Assembly (NCBI RefSeq): GCF_002095475.1
Contig: NZ_MLFR01000008.1
Span: 1-64,000 of the forward strand
Source of the DNA: Pantoea rwandensis
GTDB taxonomy: Bacteria > Pseudomonadota > Gammaproteobacteria > Enterobacterales > Enterobacteriaceae
Direction of reading: 5' to 3'
Length of the DNA: 64,000 nt
Positions 29,687 to 37,372 of this stretch are shown piece by piece. The notes below the pieces were generated by a model. It was not told where the DNA came from. It ran no database searches and saw only the letters and a program-made list of their open reading frames with translations. Position numbers and translations under genes: made by a program. Every line of letters starts with the position of its first letter. Position 1 is the stretch's first letter.

Positions 29687-30778
29687 TTAAAGCATTATCG
29701 TCAGCAAATAACCAGCAAACAGTGCCAGATGTGCCGCGCCGTTCAGTACGTTAGTACGACCGGTTGAGAACGAGATGTGGCACAGAATCAATGCCGCACT
29801 CATGATCACCATATGTGGCGGTTCCAGACCAAACACCAGCTGTTGGCCGGTCAGGGTGGCGATAATGGTGACGGCTGGCACTGTCAGAGAAATCGTTGCC
29901 AGCACTGAGCCAAAGAACAGGTTCATCGCGCGCTGTACCTGGTTCATCAACACCGCTTTGATGGCACCCAAGCCTTCCGGTGAAAGAATCAGTAAAGCGA
30001 CTAAAAAGCCGGTAAATTGTTCTGGTGCGTTCAGTTCTGTGAGCAGGCTTTCCAGCGTATTTGCGTTCATCTTGGTGACGGCAATGACCGCAATCAGGTG
30101 CACAATCAGCCATAGGGTATGCCATTTAGAACTGTGTGCTGACGGTTTGCCGTGGTGTGGATCGCCGTCATCCCCGTCGTCTTCATGCTCGTAAACAAAC
30201 AGACTCTGATGCGTTTTCATTTGGATCAGTAGAAATACGCCGTACATCGCAGCTGAAATAGCGGCAATCACCAGTGCCTGGGCCGTGGTGAAATTACCGC
30301 CCGGTAAGGCATTCGGAAACACCAGCACCAGAATCGCCAGCGGAAAAATAGCGATCATGTACTGTTTTACCCCAGCGAGATTCACGTACTGGGTGGCGAA
30401 TTTACGGCCGCCCAGCAGCAGCGCAAAGCCCACCAGACCGCCGGTGACAATCATGATGATGGAGTAGAGGGTATCACGCATCAGCGCAGGAGCCGCATCG
30501 CCGGTTGCCATCAGCGCGGAGATCAAACTCACTTCTAAAATCACCACGGAGAGGCTTAAAATCAGCGAACCATAAGGCTCGCCTAAACGGTGGGCCAAGA
30601 CATCGGCGTGACGAACGACGCTAAAAGCACTGCTGAGAATGGCGATAAGCGCCAGCAGGTTGATACCGATAATCGGCATTAAGCTCGTTTGGCCGCCAAA
30701 AAAACTCAGCACGGCCAATGCAGCAATGGGTAAAATCAACGAGTACTCGGTATGTCGGGTTTTCTCATGTGTAGCCAT
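29687..30778 (-). CDS. chaA: Sodium-potassium/proton (calcium/proton) antiporter ChaA
   Basis: A 363-residue inner-membrane cation/proton antiporter of the CaCA superfamily, close to the 366 residues of E. coli ChaA. There are about eleven hydrophobic helices. The two inverted family repeats are seen as GEPYGSLILSLSVVILEVSL and LILSPEGLGAIKAVLMNQVQ, each with the conserved Glu. A hydrophilic acidic stretch EHEDDGDDGDPHHGK lies between the halves. GGAGAGGATGG precedes the ATG. It is divergent from chaB. Confidence 0.95.
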   Translation of the reverse strand: MATHEKTRHTEYSLILPIAALAVLSFFGGQTSLMPIIGINLLALIAILSSAFSVVRHADVLAHRLGEPYGSLILSLSVVILEVSLISALMATGDAAPALMRDTLYSIIMIVTGGLVGFALLLGGRKFATQYVNLAGVKQYMIAIFPLAILVLVFPNALPGGNFTTAQALVIAAISAAMYGVFLLIQMKTHQSLFVYEHEDDGDDGDPHHGKPSAHSSKWHTLWLIVHLIAVIAVTKMNANTLESLLTELNAPEQFTGFLVALLILSPEGLGAIKAVLMNQVQRAMNLFFGSVLATISLTVPAVTIIATLTGQQLVFGLEPPHMVIMSAALILCHISFSTGRTNVLNGAAHLALFAGYLLTIML

Positions 30779-31145
30779 TCACCATCCTCTCCGGCAAAAA
30801 GAACAAAACAGGCGATCAGTGCCTGATAAATATAATGACGTTTATGACGCAGCGCAGTGTAACTTTTCAACAGTTATGTTTCAGGCTCTTTACGCGTTTT
30901 TACTTAATCACTATTTTTATCTTAACACCGTAAAAGTTAGAGTTATCTGTTAATAATCACATTTATTCATGGTGTTGTGATTTTGTGAATTTAAACTATC
31001 TACTGAAATTACGATGATAAACCAATCTTAAAGTGAGGCTTATTTGCTTTAATGGATGTAACTTAAAGTTTAGCAACTAAAGTGCATGTTTGCATTTTTC
31101 TGCCCGTCTCTCAGACTGACTAAGACACAGTATGTAGGAGGAAAT
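30779..31145. promoter_or_regulatory. chaA/chaB divergent intergenic region
   Basis: No gene is seen in these 367 bp. The DNA is AT-rich, as expected for two divergent promoters, and the chaB ribosome-binding site (GGAGG) lies at its right end. I see no tandem Ldr/Rdl-type toxin repeats, which sit between chaA and chaB in E. coli. Confidence 0.4.
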
Positions 31146-31358
31146 ATGCTGTACTCATCCAATCGAGAGTTGCCCGATAGCGTTCGCCACGTGTTGCCTA
31201 ATCCTGCGCAGACCATTTATCAAAAGGCATTCAACAGTGTCTGGGATCAATATAAAGATGCTGACGACCACCGTGGTGACGAATCCCGGGAGCCGGTGGC
31301 TCATAAAGTTGCCTGGGCCGCCGTGAAACAAGATTACGCGAAAGGTAATGATAATTAG
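31146..31358 (+). CDS. chaB: ChaB cation transport regulator, short C-terminus
   Basis: A 70-residue cytoplasmic protein matching ChaB (76 residues in E. coli), with LPDSVRHVLPNPAQTIYQKA, AFNSVWDQYKD and HKVAWAAVKQDYAKG. It is an accessory protein of the cha locus with no settled biochemical role. The ATG at 31146 follows GTAGGAGGAA. The frame ends in TAG at 31356-31358, exactly where E. coli has the Lys of its KWHKKS tail, and the next codons still read W-H-P-K-H before a second stop. The tail thus appears lost by a recent amber change. Confidence 0.93.
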   Translation: MLYSSNRELPDSVRHVLPNPAQTIYQKAFNSVWDQYKDADDHRGDESREPVAHKVAWAAVKQDYAKGNDN

Positions 31359-31615
31359 TGGCACCCTAAACATTAACCTCAATGTGCGAGCCGTTGTGGT
31401 CCGCTTCACCGTTTGACCGGAATCATTTAAGTTCCCCGCCAGGCAGCCGATGCTATTTACAGATAATTTCCCCTTTGTGATCGGGGACAATCTTGAAAGT
31501 TTTATGAAAAATGCATTAATGTCTTCTCTTAAGTCGATGCAACGCGAGTTGCCTGTAAGACATCAATTTTGAGGAGCCGAACCGACAGGATGTCAGCGCA
31601 GTAGAGGAGGTCGCA

Positions 31616-32284
31616 TTGTTAACCCGGGAATTTCTGTTAAAAGCGGATTGTAAAACATCTTTTGGTGATATTGATGAGGCGTTGCTGTGGAGTTGTGAGC
31701 AACGTGCCGCATCGCTGGCCGCTACGCTCGCTTGTCGGCCCGATCAAAGCCCGGTGTGGATCTTTGGCTATGGTTCCCTGATGTGGAACCCGGTATTCGA
31801 AGCAGAAGAAGTGGCATCCGGTCTGTTGGACGGCTGGCACCGTGCGTTTTGCTTACGCCTGACGGCGGGACGTGGCACGGTCTCAACGCCCGGTCGCATG
31901 CTGGCGTTGAAAGAGGGTGGCACCACCAGTGGATTAGCGTTTCGTTTGCCAGAAGCACGTCTGCACGACGAACTTGAGCTGCTGTGGAAGCGTGAAATGA
32001 TCACCGGTTGCTATCTGCCGACCTGGTGCGATCTGCAACTGGATGATGCGCGTACGGTGACAGCGCTGGTGTTTATTATGGACCCGCGCCACCCACTGTA
32101 TGAAGCAGACTCCTGCCGCAGCACGATTGCACCACTGATTGCACAAGCCAGCGGACCGCTGGGTACTAACGCGCAATATCTCTACTCGCTGGAGCAGGAG
32201 TTAGGCAAGCGCGGTATGCAGGAAGATGCGTTAACACGGCTGGCGGCAGAGGTGAGGGCGCTGCAGCAATCTGCAGCGCGTTAA
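31616..32284 (+). CDS. chaC: Glutathione-specific gamma-glutamylcyclotransferase ChaC
   Basis: A 222-residue enzyme cleaving glutathione to 5-oxoproline and Cys-Gly. The substrate-binding loop VWIFGYGSLMWNP is at about 48-60. The catalytic Glu lies in LLWKREMITGCYLPTW. LRLTAGRGTVSTPGRMLALK is also typical. The TTG start at 31616 is supported by the GAGGAGG upstream and by alignment with E. coli ChaC from its first residues (M-[IL]-TR-[DE]-FL). The gap to chaB is 257 bp and holds one short hairpin but no gene. The gene ends one base before the facing kinase gene. Confidence 0.95.
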   Translation: MLTREFLLKADCKTSFGDIDEALLWSCEQRAASLAATLACRPDQSPVWIFGYGSLMWNPVFEAEEVASGLLDGWHRAFCLRLTAGRGTVSTPGRMLALKEGGTTSGLAFRLPEARLHDELELLWKREMITGCYLPTWCDLQLDDARTVTALVFIMDPRHPLYEADSCRSTIAPLIAQASGPLGTNAQYLYSLEQELGKRGMQEDALTRLAAEVRALQQSAAR

Positions 32285-33703
32285 TCAGGGTGTGCTGGGG
32301 TTGATAAGCCAGGTGCCCGGCTTATCAATGGTGATCGATTGGCTCAAGACCTGGCTGCCGCTGTGCACTTCAATGCGATAATTTCCCGCAGCCAGATTCA
32401 GTGAGGCGAAGCCGCTGCTGGCGGGTTTAACGTCCTTTGCTTCGCCGTTCAGCACAATATTCTCCCCGGCTTGCAACCGCAGATAGACGGTGGCCATGGC
32501 CGGCGCACTTCCGGCTATGTGGTTATCCGCCATCGGGGCTGATGCTGAGGGCGCAGCAGCCACAGGCGGAGCTTCATTATGACGATTGGCTTTCCATACC
32601 ACGACTACCACCGCCAGAATGGCAATGGCCGCTACCGCGACTAAACCTGGCGACAGTCGACGCACATTACGCGGTGTCACAGGTTCAATTGATGCTGCGG
32701 CATGGTTCACTGCCAACACTTGCGGCTCGGGCACGGCGATGGCGATCGGCTCGGGGGTGAAGGCGGCCTCTGTCGTGACCGGAAAGGTGGTCACCAGTGC
32801 TTCAACATCGCTGACCGGCAAATCAATCAGGCTGGCAAAGGCATCAATGCTTTGCGGACGATCGGCGGGTTTCATCTCCAGAGCACAGTCGATGGCGTGC
32901 AGCAATGGCAGTGAATAGCCCTCAGGCTTACGTTCAACCAGCGGCTGATAGTTATCTTCAATGCAACGCACCACGCTGACTGGAGGAGCATGACCGGTAA
33001 TCAAATTATGCAGCACGGCACCCAGCGCATAGATGTCGGTCCACGGCCCTTGCTCGACTTCGCCTTCCTCACTGTATTGTTCAATCGGCGCGAATCCAGG
33101 CTTCAGCATGATCTCGGTTTCATCGGACAGGTTACCGATCTCTTTCCGCGCTGAGCCAAAATCGAGTAGTACGGGCAGCTGGTTTTCCTGAATCTGAATA
33201 TTATCCAGCGAAATATCACGATGCAGATAGCCGGCAGCGTGAATGGTATTGATCGCGCCAAACAACGGCGGGAGCAGGCGACGTATCCACGCTTCACTGA
33301 TGCTTTCTGGGCTGGTGGTCTGCCACTCTTTCAGCGTCATACCGCTGTAATAGAGCGTCCCCATGTAGGCGGTACCATTCTCTTCCCAAAAACGCAGGAC
33401 ATGCAGAAGCCCTGGATGATTGAAACGCGCCAACAGACGCGCTTCCTGAATAAAACTGTTACGCCCGGCACTAAACAGTTTCTGGAAGCGTTCACCGCGC
33501 AGTTCTAAAGACAGGTCAGCTGCACGAACGGCCAGCGACACCGGCATATACTCTTTGATGGCGATGGTGCGCTCGAGCTGGTGATCCCAGGCCCGGTAGA
33601 CGATGCCGAAGCCGCCGCCGCCAATCACTTCCTTGATTTCAAATTCATTAAACCGGTAACCCGCAGGCAGGGCATTCGGTGTGTGGTTTTCGTTTGCCGA
33701 CAT
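32285..33703 (-). CDS. Type VI-associated Ser/Thr protein kinase (PpkA-like)
   Basis: A 472-residue Hanks-type kinase. Glycine loop GGGGFGIVYRA, catalytic Lys in IAIKEYMP, catalytic loop HRDISLDNIQ and DFGSAR are all present. The usual HRDLKPEN is altered, as in PpkA/Stk relatives of type VI loci. Residues about 345-370 form a transmembrane helix (VAVAAIAILAVVVVVW), followed by a linker and a small beta-rich periplasmic domain (LRLQAGENIVLNGE, AAGNYRIEVHSG). ATG 33703 (MSANENH) is preferred to the GTG six codons earlier. In Pseudomonas, PpkA phosphorylates Fha to activate type VI secretion. Here it ends an operon containing Fha, PppA and TagF, so the same switch is inferred. Confidence 0.85.
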   Translation of the reverse strand: MSANENHTPNALPAGYRFNEFEIKEVIGGGGFGIVYRAWDHQLERTIAIKEYMPVSLAVRAADLSLELRGERFQKLFSAGRNSFIQEARLLARFNHPGLLHVLRFWEENGTAYMGTLYYSGMTLKEWQTTSPESISEAWIRRLLPPLFGAINTIHAAGYLHRDISLDNIQIQENQLPVLLDFGSARKEIGNLSDETEIMLKPGFAPIEQYSEEGEVEQGPWTDIYALGAVLHNLITGHAPPVSVVRCIEDNYQPLVERKPEGYSLPLLHAIDCALEMKPADRPQSIDAFASLIDLPVSDVEALVTTFPVTTEAAFTPEPIAIAVPEPQVLAVNHAAASIEPVTPRNVRRLSPGLVAVAAIAILAVVVVVWKANRHNEAPPVAAAPSASAPMADNHIAGSAPAMATVYLRLQAGENIVLNGEAKDVKPASSGFASLNLAAGNYRIEVHSGSQVLSQSITIDKPGTWLINPSTP

Positions 33704-33770
33704 AGTGAACTCTCTGAACACGTCCTGTAGCGCCTGGTCAAGCTGGTTGACGGCAGGCGACGACCGCTAA

Positions 33771-34724
33771 TTAATTAATGTTACGCCAGGCACCAATCGC
33801 CGGATCGACAAGATCCGCATGCAGGGTGTCAATCAGTAACACAGTCACTTTTTGCTGTGGCATAAATTGCGACGACCATACGCCGCGTAATGTTTCAACG
33901 CGCTTTTTCACCGCATCGCCGTCTTGGCCTGCAGTCTTATCCATTTTAATCAGCAGGTTACCCGTGAAACGCCAGACATGCTGCTGAGGGTCAAATGGCA
34001 GTATCAACCAGCTGCCATCGGCGTCTGGGCGGGACACAATCATACGTTGGTTATTTACCGCAACCACCTCCAACGGAGGACCGCTCATTTTCAAATCAGC
34101 AATCGGGTAACCCTGATAGAAATTCACTGCCAGACTGCGCGTTTTTCCACCATTCATCAGCATCATGTCGCTGGGGCCTTCAAGCCAGCCGTCAGTAGAA
34201 CAGTGTTGTTGCGGATTATCTGGGATAAATAAGCCATCACCATTATTGTCATCCCACCAGGTGCGGAAATGGCACCCAGCAGGTAATGAGAAATGCTGTA
34301 ACGGTGCGCTGTCTGCAGGGCGCGATAAATCCAGTGGCGCAGCATTATCAGCACTGGCGCTGGCGGTTGCGTCGTTAATAACAATCGGACGCCAGTTTTG
34401 CAGTTTGGCCGCACTACCATTCGCCAAAACGCTCCCCTCTTTATTGGTCATCTGCCAGGGGATTTCATCCAGGGTGCCACACTGATTGGCCAGCAGCGTT
34501 CCCACGCGTGGCAGGAAGCTGGTCAGAATGCTGGAGTCGGTACTTTTGCCAGAGACGATGCGCAACGGAAGTGTCTCTTTACACCAGTCATTTGGCGAAT
34601 TACTGGCCACGTTATCGATATACACTTCCAACGACAGGCTCGGCGAATAGACCACGCGATAATCATCAGCTTGCGCATTCAGAGCCAGCAACAGGGTCGC
34701 TAAACCCGGCAACCACACTTTCAT
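33771..34724 (-). CDS. Secreted protein of unknown function in type VI-like operon
   Basis: A 317-residue protein with a Sec signal peptide (MKVWLPGLATLLLALNAQA-DD). ATG 34724 is chosen because AAGGA lies 8 bases upstream; the frame is open six codons further. I do not recognise the family. The mature part has four Cys (NDWCKE, NQCGTL, AGCHFRTWW, QHCSTD), suggesting two periplasmic disulfides, and a DDNNGDGLF segment like a calcium-binding loop. Its 14-bp spacing from the phosphatase gene upstream places it in the type VI-like operon. A periplasmic partner or signal receptor for the kinase is a guess. Confidence 0.7.
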   Translation of the reverse strand: MKVWLPGLATLLLALNAQADDYRVVYSPSLSLEVYIDNVASNSPNDWCKETLPLRIVSGKSTDSSILTSFLPRVGTLLANQCGTLDEIPWQMTNKEGSVLANGSAAKLQNWRPIVINDATASASADNAAPLDLSRPADSAPLQHFSLPAGCHFRTWWDDNNGDGLFIPDNPQQHCSTDGWLEGPSDMMLMNGGKTRSLAVNFYQGYPIADLKMSGPPLEVVAVNNQRMIVSRPDADGSWLILPFDPQQHVWRFTGNLLIKMDKTAGQDGDAVKKRVETLRGVWSSQFMPQQKVTVLLIDTLHADLVDPAIGAWRNIN

Positions 34725-34738
34725 AGGGATCCTTGGAA

Positions 34739-35515
34739 TCAATAACGTGTCGGCAGAAAACGTGCCGCATCAGCCTGGGAATAAAGCAGCGTCGCTTCCT
34801 GCGGTTCGCCAATCCAGATTGCCAGAGCGCTGAGATTGTCGCTTTTAACACTGCGGTTTACGGCTTGTTCCATCAAAGTCAGCCACTCTTCGCAGGCATT
34901 CACCATACGCAGGGCTTGTTCCATCTCTTGGGTGGTCAAATTGAGCCAAAATCCGTCGGTGCAGACGAGGAAGGCATCACCATCGGTTAATGCTATCACT
35001 TCGCTGAAGGTGGCTGGACGTGAGGGCTCAATGCCGAGCGCATTATAGAGTAAATTACTGTTAATGCCGGAATTTTCATAGCCTGCTTCTTGTAGCTGCT
35101 GCGCCAGACTGTGGTCACGCGTCACCTGACTTAATACACCGTGACGGAAGTGATAAACCCGGCTGTCACCGGCGTGCGCCCACCATGCACGCTGTGTGAG
35201 ACGGTCAATAAACAGCGCGGCAAGGGTAGTACTCATACGGGCATATTTCGGATTCTTTCCTTGCGCCTCCAGCAGAACGCGCTGGCACTCTTCAATGGCT
35301 GAACGGGTGCTGTCAGGGGTAAATTCCTCACTGTTTTGTAGCTGCGTCAGCAAGGTGTCACGCACAATTTGCGCCGCCATGTCCCCGCCGGGAAGACCGG
35401 CGACACCATCACAGACCAGAAAGCAGGCTTTATGTTCGTCGAACTCTGTGCCGGTGCGGTCTTGGTTTTCGTCACGCATTCCCTGTTGGCAGCGACTGGC
35501 AAACATCATTTTCAT
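34739..35515 (-). CDS. PP2C-family protein phosphatase (PppA-like)
   Basis: A 258-residue metal-dependent Ser/Thr phosphatase. Visible metal-site motifs are RDENQDRTG (Asp), FLVCDGVAGLPGG (Asp-Gly), WWAHAGDSRVYHF, and VCTDGFW; SDNLSALAIW closes the domain. It has no signal peptide and should act in the cytoplasm, reversing PpkA-type phosphorylation. ATG 35515 overlaps the stop of the FHA gene (GCATGA), so they are translationally coupled. PppA shuts down type VI secretion in Pseudomonas. Confidence 0.88.
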   Translation of the reverse strand: MKMMFASRCQQGMRDENQDRTGTEFDEHKACFLVCDGVAGLPGGDMAAQIVRDTLLTQLQNSEEFTPDSTRSAIEECQRVLLEAQGKNPKYARMSTTLAALFIDRLTQRAWWAHAGDSRVYHFRHGVLSQVTRDHSLAQQLQEAGYENSGINSNLLYNALGIEPSRPATFSEVIALTDGDAFLVCTDGFWLNLTTQEMEQALRMVNACEEWLTLMEQAVNRSVKSDNLSALAIWIGEPQEATLLYSQADAARFLPTRY

Positions 35516-36627
35516 GCGTCATCTGTCCGTGTCTGGGAATCTTTGTACTGGTTAACTTCCATATCATAGGCATGCAAGAACGCTTCGCCGAACAGGGTAT
35601 GGAAGTCATCCTCAATTTCGCCCGCCGTACGCTGATAATGGCGTGAAAAGTGATCCCACAGCGCGGCTTTCCGCCCAGCGGAAAACGGCAATTTTGGCAG
35701 CACACCCTCGTGACGTGCTTCCTCTTCCAGTCGCTGAGGATTAAATGACTGCAGCATTGAGGCAATGATGGCACGGATACCCGCTATCATGCCGAGTTGA
35801 TGCGCCTGCAAATCGACTAAGGCATCACGCACGGCCGCTTCGGGTGGCATAAATCCAGGCATCTGGCTTTGATAAATTTGCATCAACACGGTTTTGCCTG
35901 AGGGCAAAATTTTGAACGGATTGTTGGCCTCATTGAGGATCATCGTCATATCCGCTTTCACGCCGCGTTTGAGGATGGAGCGTGAAGAGAGCAGGGCTAC
36001 TGTGCCTTGAGAAAACAAGCTCAACATACGACCCGTCACGCGCATTTGCTCCTCGGTAATGGGGGTTTGATGACCGTTGTTTAGCCCCATCCCTTCTAAC
36101 AGCGCGGCGACCAGTTTGTCCTGATCGACGCCAGCCATCGCGACGGGCAGCGTAGGGGAGTCACTCTGCGGATCGATCCCTAAGCGCGGGTCAGTACGTC
36201 TTTCCTGACGGGCCACCGCAGGTTCTACCACGATTTCAGGTTCCTGTTGCATCCCGAGCGGATCGGCTGCGCTATCCGCGAAGAACGCCAGAGGATCGTC
36301 TTGTTGCACGTTCTGGCACGCTGGGTCACGGACTTCCAGTCCATACTCACCGATTTGCAGCGCATCACCGTGTTGCAACTGCACTTGTGTCCCACGTTTT
36401 AGCGCGATGCCATTCAACACCACCGAGGTGACGCTACCTTGATTAGTCAGACGGCATTCGCCCTCCGGTGACAGATGCACCAAGGCCTGCAAGCGTGAAA
36501 TTGCGCGTGATTCGTCAGGTAGCACCAGATCGTTATCCTGGCTGCGACCAATAGTTCCCCCTGGCGGTTTAAACGCTACCGTCTTGGCGGGCACATCCGT
36601 ATTGCACTGCACAATGGTAAATTGCAT
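35512..36627 (-). CDS. Type VI-associated FHA-domain protein
   Basis: A 371-residue protein whose first about 95 residues are a forkhead-associated domain: GTIGRSQDNDLVLPDESRAI carries the conserved Gly-Arg and Ser of the phosphothreonine pocket, then VHLSPEGECRLTNQGS and VVLNGIAL. A linker of low complexity precedes the type VI-specific C-terminal region (LVAALLEGMGLNN, LLSSRSILKRGVKADMTMI, ILPSGKTVLMQIY). The start is uncertain: MQFTIVQ at 36627 fits the FHA fold, with another ATG six codons upstream. In Pseudomonas, Fha1 is the phosphorylated switch that promotes assembly. Confidence 0.88.
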   Translation of the reverse strand: MQFTIVQCNTDVPAKTVAFKPPGGTIGRSQDNDLVLPDESRAISRLQALVHLSPEGECRLTNQGSVTSVVLNGIALKRGTQVQLQHGDALQIGEYGLEVRDPACQNVQQDDPLAFFADSAADPLGMQQEPEIVVEPAVARQERRTDPRLGIDPQSDSPTLPVAMAGVDQDKLVAALLEGMGLNNGHQTPITEEQMRVTGRMLSLFSQGTVALLSSRSILKRGVKADMTMILNEANNPFKILPSGKTVLMQIYQSQMPGFMPPEAAVRDALVDLQAHQLGMIAGIRAIIASMLQSFNPQRLEEEARHEGVLPKLPFSAGRKAALWDHFSRHYQRTAGEIEDDFHTLFGEAFLHAYDMEVNQYKDSQTRTDDA

Positions 36628-36660
36628 GAGTCGTCCCATTAACAAGGAAATCGCGACGGT

Positions 36661-37359
36661 CTATTCAAACATCGGTGGATAGAGTCCGTTGCGTCCCGGC
36701 TGAGCACCTGAAGCCGGGTTAAACAATAACGAAAAAAGTTGTGCGGTGAGCGGGCCACTGTGTTTATGCGTAGCGTGGGCAAATCCGTCACTGCGATTAC
36801 TCCACCAGTAGCTAATGTGCTGCTGAGGATCAAAATTATCGGCGACCTCTCGCCAGCTCAATGTGCAGGGCAAGTCAGCAAAACCAATGATGTCCATAAT
36901 GTCGCTGCGCTGTTTATCCGGCACCATGAGCGGCGCTAACTGTTGCATCAGCTGTTCCAGCGCATCAGGATTGAGTCGGTCACGCACGCCACGCAGGAGC
37001 AGAGTGCCCAGTTCTTGAAACCAATCGCCTGACATCGCCAGTTGCGCGCTATGCCAATGGCTGAGCGGAAAACTGCGTAACGCCAGCAGCGGCCAACTCC
37101 GGCCGACCCGATCGCACGAGGGCAACAAGCAGCCCATCTGTATTTGCTGACGCAGTGGCGACAGGGGTAACACAAAGTTCCACACCGGCGCGCGCAAAAA
37201 CAGCGATGTATTGGCTTCGGGCTGCTGATGCCAGTGCATCAAGCCTTGCTGAAACCAGTGACTCCAGGGTGCTACGGTCGTCTCGCTGAGGCGCTGGCGC
37301 AGAAAATCCCCGGTAGCGGGTAATTTTCCGTACCAACCCGGTACGGTATGCGTCGCCAT
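36661..37359 (-). CDS. tagF: Type VI-associated TagF protein
   Basis: A 232-residue protein of the TagF family. The N-terminus GWYGKLPATGDFLRQRL is the signature, followed by WSHWFQQGL and GCLLPSCDRVGRSWPL. TagF represses type VI secretion post-translationally, in some species by binding Fha. ATG 37359 is chosen because GAGG lies 7 bases upstream. It begins 14 bp after the tssM stop. The protein is cytoplasmic. Confidence 0.88.
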   Translation of the reverse strand: MATHTVPGWYGKLPATGDFLRQRLSETTVAPWSHWFQQGLMHWHQQPEANTSLFLRAPVWNFVLPLSPLRQQIQMGCLLPSCDRVGRSWPLLALRSFPLSHWHSAQLAMSGDWFQELGTLLLRGVRDRLNPDALEQLMQQLAPLMVPDKQRSDIMDIIGFADLPCTLSWREVADNFDPQQHISYWWSNRSDGFAHATHKHSGPLTAQLFSLLFNPASGAQPGRNGLYPPMFE

Positions 37360-37372
37360 TGTTACCTCACCA

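Noticed and set aside
30779..31145. Ldr/Rdl-type toxin-antitoxin repeats between chaA and chaB
   Set aside because: E. coli carries these here, but no tandem repeats or short hydrophobic frame with a ribosome-binding site is visible.
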